DNA of 64,000 bases from Anaerolineae bacterium (GTDB taxonomy: Bacteria; Chloroflexota; Anaerolineae; UBA4142; SHND01), in contig JAJTXZ010000004.1 in assembly GCA_021463195.1 (NCBI GenBank), positions 1-64,000 of the forward strand, given 5' to 3'. The position numbers and the translations under genes were made by a program. The notes beneath the pieces are model-generated. The model ran no database searches. It saw only the letters and a program-made list of their open reading frames with translations, and was not told the DNA's origin. Positions within the stretch are counted from its first letter, which is position 1. Each line of letters opens with the position of its first letter. Below, piece after piece: positions 7,844 through 15,918 of the stretch.

Positions 7844-10144
7844 TCACGGACAGACCGTAAAATTCAGATACGCGATACTGCCGTCGGGCTGCAAAAAAGT
7901 CGAACGCGCTTTGGCGACATCTTCAGAAATCGCGCGCGCGAGATATTGCGTACAAGAACCTTCGCGCACATTCCAGCCGGTCGAAGAAAATTCGCTCGTC
8001 CCGCGCGGAATCGTAATCGGACTGCATGTGCTAATACCCACCGACTTTGACACATCGCGTCCGCGAAAAATTTCGACGCAGTAATTGTATTGCGCTTCGC
8101 CTTGCGTATTGACAAAAGTCGTATAAAAGGTGATTTGATTGCCCGAACGCGGTTCGGGCGGGTCCACGCGCAATTTGGTCGCGAAAATTCCCGGCGGCAG
8201 TTCGGGCGTGGGACTCGCGAGCGGCGCCGCCGTCGCTGGCACATGGGTTGGCGGCAGCGACGTTGCTGTCGGCGGAAGCGCGGTGGGTTGCGCCGCGGTT
8301 GCGCTCGGCGGCGCATTTGTCGGCGCGGGCGTCGCGCTCGGCGGAATCACCTCAATCGTCACTGCCCGTTCGATTCGTCCGCCGCAGCCCTCCGCCGTCA
8401 AAGTGAATTTTGTCGTTGTCGTCGGCTCGACAATCTGCGAACCGGTCACACTCACCGGACCCAAGCCGGGTTCAATAAAAACATCCGTCACTCGTTCGGC
8501 TTCGGTCCATTGCAGCAACACCGAATCGCCCGGCGCGACGCTCGTTTTCGACGCGGCGAATTTTATCGCGGGCGCGCCTTGACATGTCACCGCCGCCGCG
8601 CTCGTGCCAACCGCCGCCGCTGTCGCGCGCAATGCCACAAATGTCGGCGGCACATCCGCCGAACCCGTCGGCTGTGTGGTTAAAATAGCTTGACTGAGCG
8701 CCTGCGCTTCTTGCGCTTTTTGCGCTAACGCCTGTTGGCTCTGCCGCAAATTGAACCACAACAATCCAACCAACGCGACCACCACCAACGCCACCGCGCC
8801 GCTCGCAAAATAAATCAACCGACTGCGCCGTTCTTGATAATAACGCCGCCGCCAATCCAGCATCGCGGGCGCCAACACGTCGTGAAAAATTTCGTACCGC
8901 GTCGGCGCGTCCATCTGGTCGGGCGGCGGCGCGACGGGCCGCAAAATGCGAATGCCCGATGCGGACATTTTTTCCAGCACCGGCACCAAATCTTTTTCCT
9001 GATTACCCGTGTATTCCGCCAAGTCGCGCGCCGTATGCGCGATCTTGGCGCCGGAAGGCGTGACGAGATAATGAAACATTCCCGCCGCCGCCGCGCGCTC
9101 CTTGGCGGGCAGCGTATTCATTGTCTTGTCAAGATGCGTCCGCACAATGCGCTCCGCGCCGCCCAAACGCTTCAGGGTTTCCAAACGCAGCGTCCGCGAA
9201 CCGGCGCGCAATTCTTCATCCCATAATCGCGTCATCACCAACTGCAAAAACGGCGTTTCAATCCGCGCCGTCCCATCTTCCTGTTCGCCCACTTCCAATT
9301 CATCTTTGACCGCGCCGACACCGCTATCGCCCAAGGACACGCGGCCCGTTTTCGTTTCATCCAAGACCGCTTCCACCAACGCCGCTTCAATCGTAACGCG
9401 CAAGCCCGCATCGCCAACCCCCTTGTTATATTGGTCAATCGGTTTGGTAATCGCGCTGCGCGCGGCGTCACGGTCAAGATGATCCACGCGAATATAATTG
9501 TCAAAAAGGGTGGGAATGCGTCCTTCAAAGCGGTCAAGTTTGGCGAGCGCATCCTCGCGAATCGAAACGACAAAATTGACGCGCGCTTGGGTATCGGCGA
9601 CGACAAGCGGAAATTCATACGCGAACGTGCCAGGCCCGTCTTCGTTCGGATGATACAAAAAATAATCTTCGAACTGGTCGAGCAAAATCAACAACGCGCC
9701 ATCAACACGTTCCGACCAAATTCCAAGTTGTTCGCCCAGCGTTTTGGCGGCAAAAGATTCGCCATCCGCGAACGTTTTGCCGAGCGCTTCCTGAACCGCT
9801 TGGCGCACCGCGCCCAGCAGCGCGACGACAGGATTGTCGCGCCATTGATTGAAATAAACGACCGCGAATTCAGGCGCGCCGCGCTTGAGCGAATTTTGCC
9901 GCGCGCGTTCGCGCAGAAAATGCACCACCCCCGCGCCGACGACGGAACTTTTGCCGACGCCGCTTGGGCCGTACAACAGCGTGAACCGCGACGAACGCAG
10001 ATTCGCCACAATGATGGCGCGTTCAGAATCGCGTCCAAAAAAGAGCGCATAATCGCGATCAGTGTACGGGACCAAACCTTTGTAGGGCGCGGGCGGAAGA
10101 CTGCGGTTACCAGTTGCGACATTCGCGTTGAGCGCGGCGGTCAT
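7844..10144 (-). CDS. nSTAND1-type NTPase with one membrane helix and an extracytoplasmic beta-domain region
   Basis: This 766-residue product opens with PYKGLVPYTDRDYALFFGRD, the usual start of nSTAND1 NTPases. A Walker A (GPSGVGKSS, residues 59-67) and a Walker B-like LLILLDQFEDYF near residue 155 follow, then a long helical region. A transmembrane helix at about 438-461 (ASGAVALVVVALVGLLWFNL) separates this from an outer part. The outer part has an Ig-like domain (about 510-605), a Pro/Thr/Ala linker and a final CARDB-like domain with paired Cys. STAND NTPases are signal-gated switches; here the predicted outer domains would sense and the inner NTPase respond. Its start overlaps the cyclase-SIR2 stop by 4 bp, so the two are co-translated. 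An effector such as a nuclease or TIR is absent from this chain, which suggests SIR2 supplies that role. Confidence 0.85.
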   Translation of the reverse strand: MTAALNANVATGNRSLPPAPYKGLVPYTDRDYALFFGRDSERAIIVANLRSSRFTLLYGPSGVGKSSVVGAGVVHFLRERARQNSLKRGAPEFAVVYFNQWRDNPVVALLGAVRQAVQEALGKTFADGESFAAKTLGEQLGIWSERVDGALLILLDQFEDYFLYHPNEDGPGTFAYEFPLVVADTQARVNFVVSIREDALAKLDRFEGRIPTLFDNYIRVDHLDRDAARSAITKPIDQYNKGVGDAGLRVTIEAALVEAVLDETKTGRVSLGDSGVGAVKDELEVGEQEDGTARIETPFLQLVMTRLWDEELRAGSRTLRLETLKRLGGAERIVRTHLDKTMNTLPAKERAAAAGMFHYLVTPSGAKIAHTARDLAEYTGNQEKDLVPVLEKMSASGIRILRPVAPPPDQMDAPTRYEIFHDVLAPAMLDWRRRYYQERRSRLIYFASGAVALVVVALVGLLWFNLRQSQQALAQKAQEAQALSQAILTTQPTGSADVPPTFVALRATAAAVGTSAAAVTCQGAPAIKFAASKTSVAPGDSVLLQWTEAERVTDVFIEPGLGPVSVTGSQIVEPTTTTKFTLTAEGCGGRIERAVTIEVIPPSATPAPTNAPPSATAAQPTALPPTATSLPPTHVPATAAPLASPTPELPPGIFATKLRVDPPEPRSGNQITFYTTFVNTQGEAQYNYCVEIFRGRDVSKSVGISTCSPITIPRGTSEFSSTGWNVREGSCTQYLARAISEDVAKARSTFLQPDGSIAYLNFTVCP

Positions 10145-11682
10145 TCTTCACCCTCCCCTTGCGGCAGCGCTTCCAAACGCGTTTGCAGCGATTCGACGTA
10201 ATCATCCAACGGCATTTTGATAATATCCACGTCGCGCAAACGCCAAAAATCTTGTTCGAGCGGCGGCGGCTTGTCGCCGGGCAGCGCGTTATCGGACACC
10301 GCCCATGCTTTGTATTTGAATTTTTGTTCGCCCCAGATACGATGCAAAATAACGCGTAAATTCCAATCGCGCAGCGAATAACCCAAAAAGAGAAAATGAC
10401 TCCAGCTCATTTTTTCGAGCAGCTGCGCGGGCAGCTGCTGCGCGATATCTTTGTGCGCGAGATAATCAATGTAATGGTCTTCGGTGATGACATAGCTATC
10501 GCGCGCGCGATTTTGGCGGTCCACCACACCGTGAATTTTCAAAATCGCGACGCGCTCTTCGAGATTCAAGCCGAGATATTTATTGGGCTTGTCAATGGCG
10601 CGCGCTTTGCCGTCCGGCGCAATGTGCATAAATTTGCCGCGCGCTTCGCCTTCGGCGATATACGTAATCAAATCAAACGGCTCGTTCACGGCGCGAAACG
10701 CGCGCTCTAACGCGTCATCGTAATTGGTGGTCACAATCATCAACTGCGGCGCATAACCCTGTTGGCGCATCAACGCGGGCAGCCCCGCAAAAAATTGATG
10801 CAGCATGGTGGGCGCATAATCCGCCTTGTAAATCTTTCGCAGCTCATCGTACAATGGCCCAATGCCGGCTTTGACCGCCGCGAATTGCGACACACGCACC
10901 AGATCGCGCGGTTCATTCGACGGATAATCAAACATACGCGCGAGATGTTCCGCCACCTCGGTCCCGACCGGCAAAAAATCGCTCTGCCCGAATTGCCATG
11001 CCTTGTCCGGCGGACGCCCCACCAAATTGACACTCGCGCCGAGAAACGGCACGACGCTATTTTCGCTCAACGCGCGCGCCACCGTTTCAAAATGCACGCG
11101 ATACGATTCCAACACATTGAGCGGCGGAAAGTCCGCGCGCAAATCCGGAACAACCAGTTGATAAAGATGTTCGGGAATTTTCAACCCTTTGAGCCGATGC
11201 TCGCCCATATCCTTGAGCGTCGCCTGATCGGGCAACGCGCCGCGCAACGCCTCTAGCGCATCGCCCGAAACGAGAATTTCGCCGCCATGTCCCGCCGACA
11301 TGATGCGCGCCACCCGATTGAGCGTATGACTGACCGCGTAATCGGCGCCGAGCCATTCTTCCGAGCCAGTGTGAATGCCCATCCGTACGCGCAGCGCGCC
11401 CGTTTCACCCCACGACGCGTCGCGCAGCGCGCGCTGCGCCGCGAGACTCGCCGCGAGCGCGTCATGCGGCGCGACGAACGCGGCTTGAAACGCATCGCCA
11501 ATTTGTTTAAAGACAAAACCATTATGTTTAGCGATCGCCATATGCAGCAACTGGTCATGCTGCGCCAACGCGCGCTTCATGGCATCCGGCATTCGTTCCC
11601 ACAAGGCGGTGCTGCCTTCAATATCGGTAAATAAAAATGTGACAATGCCACTCGGCGGTGTGGCGGCGGCTCCGTTCGTCAT
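10141..11682 (-). CDS. Class III nucleotidyl cyclase fused to a SIR2-like NADase-type domain
   Basis: This 513-residue protein joins a class III adenylate/guanylate cyclase (about residues 10-180) to a SIR2-like domain (about 205-490). The cyclase keeps the two metal-binding Asp (D20 in FTDIEGST, D63 in IGDAF), Lys59 at the base-selecting position typical of adenine preference, and the transition-state pair Asn122 and Arg126. The SIR2 part keeps the nucleotide loop FLGAS (about 213-217), TTNYD with Asn320, His384 in KIHG, a TEDHY stretch and GYSLRDWN. In phage-defence proteins this SIR2 type usually destroys NAD+. GGAGA precedes the ATG. Its end overlaps the nSTAND1 start by 4 bp. Fusing a cyclic-nucleotide maker to an NADase-type domain is unusual; whether both halves are active is unknown. 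Confidence 0.9.
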   Translation of the reverse strand: MTNGAAATPPSGIVTFLFTDIEGSTALWERMPDAMKRALAQHDQLLHMAIAKHNGFVFKQIGDAFQAAFVAPHDALAASLAAQRALRDASWGETGALRVRMGIHTGSEEWLGADYAVSHTLNRVARIMSAGHGGEILVSGDALEALRGALPDQATLKDMGEHRLKGLKIPEHLYQLVVPDLRADFPPLNVLESYRVHFETVARALSENSVVPFLGASVNLVGRPPDKAWQFGQSDFLPVGTEVAEHLARMFDYPSNEPRDLVRVSQFAAVKAGIGPLYDELRKIYKADYAPTMLHQFFAGLPALMRQQGYAPQLMIVTTNYDDALERAFRAVNEPFDLITYIAEGEARGKFMHIAPDGKARAIDKPNKYLGLNLEERVAILKIHGVVDRQNRARDSYVITEDHYIDYLAHKDIAQQLPAQLLEKMSWSHFLFLGYSLRDWNLRVILHRIWGEQKFKYKAWAVSDNALPGDKPPPLEQDFWRLRDVDIIKMPLDDYVESLQTRLEALPQGEGEE

Positions 11683-11803
11683 CTGACGGTCTCCCTATCG
11701 TTGAAACAATATTTTTCCGAACGTAAAACAACACAGCGCGCGCGCTGACTATTGCAAGCGGTCTATTTTTTCACGCGGGACATAATTTGTCAAATGCGCG
11801 CCG

Positions 11804-11812
11804 TGTTATAAT
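11804..11812 (+). promoter_or_regulatory. Extended -10 promoter for the PqqD/glycosyltransferase operon
   Basis: TGTTATAAT is a perfect extended -10 (TGn plus TATAAT) 26 bp before the PqqD-like start. No good -35 is seen at 16-18 bp, as expected for extended -10 promoters. GGAGG precedes the ATG at 11839. Confidence 0.6.
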
Positions 11813-11838
11813 GGGCAAAATCTCTTGGAGGCATTTGT

Positions 11839-12291
11839 ATGTGGTCAAATCAATATCAAATCGCGCATGACAATATCATCCATGATACGATTGAAGGCGA
11901 AGTGATTCTGCTAAACTTGGAGACCGGAACATATTATCAACTCAAAGACAATGGCGTTCCAATTTGGAATGAACTAACGCAAGGCGCGTCCATCGCGGAG
12001 CTAGCGGCGCCCTTGCTTGCCCAATATCCCGCGCAAGCGCAAACGATTCAACAAGAGTTGACGCGATTTATCCATGAATTGGAAGCGGAAGACCTGATTC
12101 GTCCACGCGCGCCGGAGCCAACCGCGCCGCGCGAACCACTCACGCGCGATGCCTTTGTCGAGACTAACGGAACTTTTGCGGCGCCCGTGTTATTGAAATA
12201 TACCGACATGCAGACGCTGCTATTGCTCGACCCGATTCACGATGTAGGCGCGCAAGGTTGGCCCCTCGCCAATCCGAATGAATCAGCATGA
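11839..12291 (+). CDS. PqqD-like peptide-binding protein with a C-terminal tail segment
   Basis: Residues 1-90 are a PqqD/RRE-type winged helix (EGEVILLNLETGTYYQL, then ELEAEDLI). In RiPP pathways this domain binds precursor peptides and hands them to modifying enzymes. PqqD proteins are usually about 90 residues; this one has 150. The extra part is a Pro-rich linker (about 90-105) and a tail whose core reads YTDMQTLLLLDPIHDV (residues 121-136), followed by GAQGWP. I believe similar tails occur in other PqqD proteins of polysaccharide-type clusters, but cannot check. The tail resembles a built-in substrate peptide. The gene overlaps the HprK-like kinase by 4 bp and heads a six-gene operon with four glycosyltransferases. 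No radical SAM enzyme is present, so PQQ synthesis is unlikely. Confidence 0.8.
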   Translation: MWSNQYQIAHDNIIHDTIEGEVILLNLETGTYYQLKDNGVPIWNELTQGASIAELAAPLLAQYPAQAQTIQQELTRFIHELEAEDLIRPRAPEPTAPREPLTRDAFVETNGTFAAPVLLKYTDMQTLLLLDPIHDVGAQGWPLANPNESA

Positions 12292-13343
12292 ACGCGCGCG
12301 CCGCGCAAGACGTCGCGCTCGAATTTTTTGAAACAGCGCGCCGCTTGTTCGAAAGCGCGCGCGACGCGCGCCCCGTTGAAAATTTTTTCGCGGCGGGCCC
12401 CAGTATCCTGCGCGTAATCAGCGCGCGCGCGCCATTGGCGGAAAAGTTGCTGCCCGCGCTCGCGCATTTGAGCATTCCCCCCGCGCGCGCGGACTGGACT
12501 GTTTTGATGTGGGATGATGTTTCGACAGGCACGCGAATGCCGCCGCCGCCGTGGGATTGGAACACGGCGCGCGGGCAGCGCGGCGAAATTCTCGGTTATA
12601 ACACCGCGCGCATTTTTACCGTGTATGATTCCGACGCGGGCGCGCTGCATCTCCTGGATGCCGCGACGCGGACAGCGTTATATTGGACACACGACGCGCG
12701 CCGTTTGCCCGGTTATGAAGTCAGCGCGCCGCTGCGAACCATTTTGCATTGGTTCGCGCAAACGCAAAACATGCAACTCATTCACGGCGGCGCGGTTGGA
12801 ACAACAGACGCGGGCGTTTTGCTCGCGGGCAAAGGCGGCATGGGCAAATCCACTACCGCGCTCGCCTGTCTCGATTCGGAATTATTGTACGCGGGCGACG
12901 ATTATTGTCTCATCCAAAACGAACCGCAGCCCGCGGTCCATTCGCTCTACAGTTCCGCGAAATTAAACGCCGACAGCATCGCGCGGCTGCCCCAGCTCGC
13001 CGCCTTTATCGCAAACCCAAATGCGCTGAGCCGCGAAAAAGCCATTTTGTTTCTAGCAGAACAATGGCGCGCCAAATTATCGCGCGGCTTTCCGCTCGTC
13101 GCGCTCGTTTTGCCGCGCGTGCGCGACGGACGCGACACGACCCTCGCGCCGGCGACGCGGCATGACGCGCTGCGCGCGTTGGGCATCAGCACGCTAATTC
13201 AACTGCCGCGCGCGGAAGAATCCGCCGCGCGGCGCATTCAAGCGCTCGCGCGCGCGCTGCCCTGTTATACCCTGCATCTCGGGACCGACCTCGCGCAGAT
13301 TCCGCGCCGCATTGCGGAATTGATTTCGGAATTGGCGCCATGA
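12288..13343 (+). CDS. HprK-like P-loop kinase
   Basis: This 351-residue protein has a C-terminal P-loop domain with Walker A GKGGMGKSTTA (about residues 182-192) preceded by LIHGGAVGTTDAGVLLA, and a YAGDDYCLI motif after it. This is the pattern of HPr-kinase-like proteins found beside PqqD genes, some of which phosphorylate lasso peptides. The first 150 residues are variable and of unknown fold. It overlaps the PqqD-like gene by 4 bp and the next glycosyltransferase gene by 4 bp, so all three are tightly coupled. I infer that it phosphorylates a peptide, lipid or sugar in the cluster's product. True HPr kinase is less likely, since the only HPr in the window is fused to DhaM. Confidence 0.8.
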   Translation: MNARAAQDVALEFFETARRLFESARDARPVENFFAAGPSILRVISARAPLAEKLLPALAHLSIPPARADWTVLMWDDVSTGTRMPPPPWDWNTARGQRGEILGYNTARIFTVYDSDAGALHLLDAATRTALYWTHDARRLPGYEVSAPLRTILHWFAQTQNMQLIHGGAVGTTDAGVLLAGKGGMGKSTTALACLDSELLYAGDDYCLIQNEPQPAVHSLYSSAKLNADSIARLPQLAAFIANPNALSREKAILFLAEQWRAKLSRGFPLVALVLPRVRDGRDTTLAPATRHDALRALGISTLIQLPRAEESAARRIQALARALPCYTLHLGTDLAQIPRRIAELISELAP

Positions 13344-14512
13344 AAATTTTGCTTATTGGCGCGCGTTCGCCGCTGTCCGCGCAAGGGGGAGGGCAAATGC
13401 GGCGCTGGGAAATCTTGCGTTATCTCGCGCGCCGACACGAATTGACATTTCTCTATTTCGCTCCGCCAGATACGACCGCAATTCCCGACGCGCTGCGACA
13501 AATTTGCGCGCGCGTAGAGCGCGTGAGTTTGCCGCACGCCGAACAAATTAGCGCGCACGCGTCTTGGCAGATGTTGCAGCATGGCGTCGCCGAAATGCGC
13601 CACGCCATCGAAATCAGCGCGCCCGCTTTGTTTGACCTCGTTCTCGTGGATTCGCTGTACATGTCGCTGTACCGCGCGTTCTTGCCGCCGCAAACAGTTT
13701 TGCTTGAACAAAATATCGAATCGCAAATCTGCAAACAAATCGCGCAGCACAACACTGTCGCCGCCGCGCAAACACGTTTGGATTTCACGTGGCGCATGGT
13801 GGAACAATACGAAAATCGCGCGTGGGCGCAATTCGCTTTGCGCGTGGTGGTGAGCGAACACGATAAACGCGCCGTGACGCGCCGCTGCGCGCGCGGCAAA
13901 ACGATCGTCGTCGAGAACGGCGTGGACTTGGACGCGTATCCGCGACTGCCGCGTTCGCGCGCGCGCGCGGCGCTGTTCGCGGGCGCGCTCGATTATTTTC
14001 CAAACGCGGACGCCGCGCAATTTCTTGTCCGCGAAATTTTGCCGCGCCTGACACGCGATATTACCGTGTATATCGCCGGCAGTCATCCGCCGCCAGAAAT
14101 TCAAGCGCTGTCGAATTCGCCGCGCGTGCGCGTCATTGCCGACCCGTCGGACATGTCAAGCGTCGCCGCGCAGAACGCGGTCGCGATCGTGCCGCTACGC
14201 ATTGGCAGCGGCACGCGTTTAAAAATCCTCGAAGCATGGGCGTGGGGCATCCCCATTGTGACAACGACGCGCGGCTGCGAAGGATTGGATGCGCGCGATG
14301 AGCACCACGTTTTAATTCGCGACGAACCGCAAGCTTTCGCCGACGCGCTGGCGCGACTTTTGGATGACGATGCGCTCGCGCAGCGCTTGAGCGCGAATGG
14401 ACGCGCGTTGGTGGAACAGCGTTATACTTGGAAAAATATCTTGCCGAAATTCGAGGACGCGTTAGCGCGATTTGTCGAGGATAAAAAATATGTCGTCCAA
14501 TCCTTTGATTAG
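13340..14512 (+). CDS. GT4-type glycosyltransferase
   Basis: This 390-residue protein has the GT-B layout: an N-terminal MKILLIGARSPLSAQGGGQ with the glycine-rich acceptor loop, and a C-terminal donor half with VENGVDLDAYP, VAIVPLRIGSGTRLKILEA and GIPIVTTTRGCEGL, where the Glu of the KILEA stretch contacts the nucleotide sugar. Such enzymes transfer a sugar from a nucleotide donor to a growing glycan. It overlaps both the kinase gene upstream and the GT2 gene downstream. Donor and acceptor cannot be told from sequence. Confidence 0.88.
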   Translation: MKILLIGARSPLSAQGGGQMRRWEILRYLARRHELTFLYFAPPDTTAIPDALRQICARVERVSLPHAEQISAHASWQMLQHGVAEMRHAIEISAPALFDLVLVDSLYMSLYRAFLPPQTVLLEQNIESQICKQIAQHNTVAAAQTRLDFTWRMVEQYENRAWAQFALRVVVSEHDKRAVTRRCARGKTIVVENGVDLDAYPRLPRSRARAALFAGALDYFPNADAAQFLVREILPRLTRDITVYIAGSHPPPEIQALSNSPRVRVIADPSDMSSVAAQNAVAIVPLRIGSGTRLKILEAWAWGIPIVTTTRGCEGLDARDEHHVLIRDEPQAFADALARLLDDDALAQRLSANGRALVEQRYTWKNILPKFEDALARFVEDKKYVVQSFD

Positions 14513-15170
14513 CGTTATTATTCCCGCGTACAATGCCGCCGCGTATCTGGATGCCGCGCTCGCAAGCGTTGCGGCGCAAACGCACCGCCCGCTTGAAATC
14601 ATTGTGGTTGACGACGGTTCGACCGATGCGACGGCAAAGGTCGCCCAAACGTTTCCCGAGGCGCAGTACGCGTATCAAACGCACGCGGGCATTAGCGCGG
14701 CGCTGAATCACGGCATCGCGTTGGCGACAGGCGCTTTTTTTAGTTTTCTCGATGCGGACGATTTGTGGATCGCCAATAAATTGACGCGGCAGTTGGAATA
14801 TTTTGCGCGCGACGCGACGCTCGATATGGTGTTTGGACATATACAGCAATTTCAAGTTGACGACGCGACGCACACACTTGCTTTAGCTCCGCCGTCTGAA
14901 GGATATTTCAAAGGCACGCTGTTAATTCCTCGCGCCGCGTTTTTCCGCGTCGGGCTATTTGATACCCAATGGCAAATCGGCGATTTTATTGATTGGTATC
15001 TGCGCGCGCGCGCGCTGCGGCTCAAGAGCGCGATGCTGCCCGAAGTTTTGATGCAACGCCGCATCCACACTCAAAATATGGGCATCCGTGAACGCGAACA
15101 ACGCGGCGCGTATTTGCGTATCTTGAAACGCGCGTTAGAAAAGAGACAACCTAATGACCCTATCCGTTAG
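14490..15170 (+). CDS. GT2-family glycosyltransferase (first of three in tandem)
   Basis: This 226-residue GT-A enzyme starts MSSNPLISVIIPAYNAAAYL and has IIVVDDGSTDATAKV and the metal-binding FLDADDLW. It is shorter than the usual GT2 length of 250-320 because the C-terminal region is brief. A conserved block near the end (DWYLRAR, then RRIHTQNMG) is shared with the next two enzymes. The ATG at 14490 fits the domain start and lies inside the end of the GT4 gene (22-bp overlap). No membrane segment is present, so it probably acts at the inner face of the membrane. Confidence 0.88.
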   Translation: MSSNPLISVIIPAYNAAAYLDAALASVAAQTHRPLEIIVVDDGSTDATAKVAQTFPEAQYAYQTHAGISAALNHGIALATGAFFSFLDADDLWIANKLTRQLEYFARDATLDMVFGHIQQFQVDDATHTLALAPPSEGYFKGTLLIPRAAFFRVGLFDTQWQIGDFIDWYLRARALRLKSAMLPEVLMQRRIHTQNMGIREREQRGAYLRILKRALEKRQPNDPIR

Positions 15171-15918
15171 CGTCATCATTCCCACATTCAACCGCGCCGC
15201 GTTTCTGCGCGAGGCGCTCGAGAGCGTACAGCGACAAACTTGCGCGCCGTCAGAAATTATCGTCGTGGATGACGGTTCGACGGACGAAACGCGCGCCGTC
15301 GCGCGCGCCTTTGGCGACAGCGTAACTTATTTGTATCAAACGCGGCGCGGGCCCGGCGCCGCGCGCAACGCGGGCATTGACCGCGCGCGCGGCGCAATGT
15401 TCGCGTTTTTGGACGATGACGATATCTGGCTCGCCAATGGCATTGAGCGTTGTATCGCGCGTTTGACAAATCCCGACGCGCCGCAGGTGGAGCTGGTGAT
15501 TGGCTTGCTCCAACGCGTGCGGCGCGCGACCAACGCGGCGCACGAAACATATTGGCAGCGTTTGGGGCAGCCGTGGGGCGCGATGTCATTTTCCGGCGCG
15601 CTGATCACGCGCGCCGTGATACAGCGCGTGGGGCGGCTGGACGAAACGGTTTTATATGGCGAAGACATTGATTGGTACATGCGCGCGCGCGAACTGGGCG
15701 TACGCATGGCAATTTTGGAGCAAGTGACGACCTTGTATCGCCGCCACGAAAATAACCTGACCAATGATTTTGCGACAACTCGAGCGTATCTGCTCAAGGC
15801 GTTGTCAAAATCGCTAGCGCGGCGCGCGCAAAACAGCCAAGTTGAGCTGCGCGATCTGGTAGAAATGCCCACTCCAGAAATGCTGCAAAATCTTGGGCGC
15901 GCGTCACAAGACCAATGA
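15154..15918 (+). CDS. GT2-family glycosyltransferase (second of three)
   Basis: This 254-residue GT-A enzyme begins MTLSVSVIIPTFNRAAFLRE, with IIVVDDGSTDET, GPGAARNAGIDRARG and the metal-binding run FLDDDDIWL. The C-terminal block DIDWYMRARELGVRM and YRRHENNLTN aligns with the neighbours, so the three genes look like tandem duplicates that have diverged. It overlaps the preceding gene by 17 bp and the next by 4 bp. Its sequence appears closest to standard GT2 rhamnosyl- or galactosyl-type enzymes, but the sugar cannot be named. Confidence 0.88.
   Translation: MTLSVSVIIPTFNRAAFLREALESVQRQTCAPSEIIVVDDGSTDETRAVARAFGDSVTYLYQTRRGPGAARNAGIDRARGAMFAFLDDDDIWLANGIERCIARLTNPDAPQVELVIGLLQRVRRATNAAHETYWQRLGQPWGAMSFSGALITRAVIQRVGRLDETVLYGEDIDWYMRARELGVRMAILEQVTTLYRRHENNLTNDFATTRAYLLKALSKSLARRAQNSQVELRDLVEMPTPEMLQNLGRASQDQ

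Noticed and set aside
9431-10201. 256-residue frame opposite the nSTAND1 ATPase
   Set aside because: It is antisense to the Walker A region of a clear STAND gene and has no recognisable motif.
12288-13343. HprK-like gene as true HPr kinase of the PTS
   Set aside because: It is coupled to a PqqD-like gene and glycosyltransferases, and the only HPr in the window is fused to DhaM far away.
13265-14104. 279-residue frame opposite the GT4 gene
   Set aside because: It is antisense to a glycosyltransferase with intact motifs and shows no hydrophobic or domain pattern of its own.
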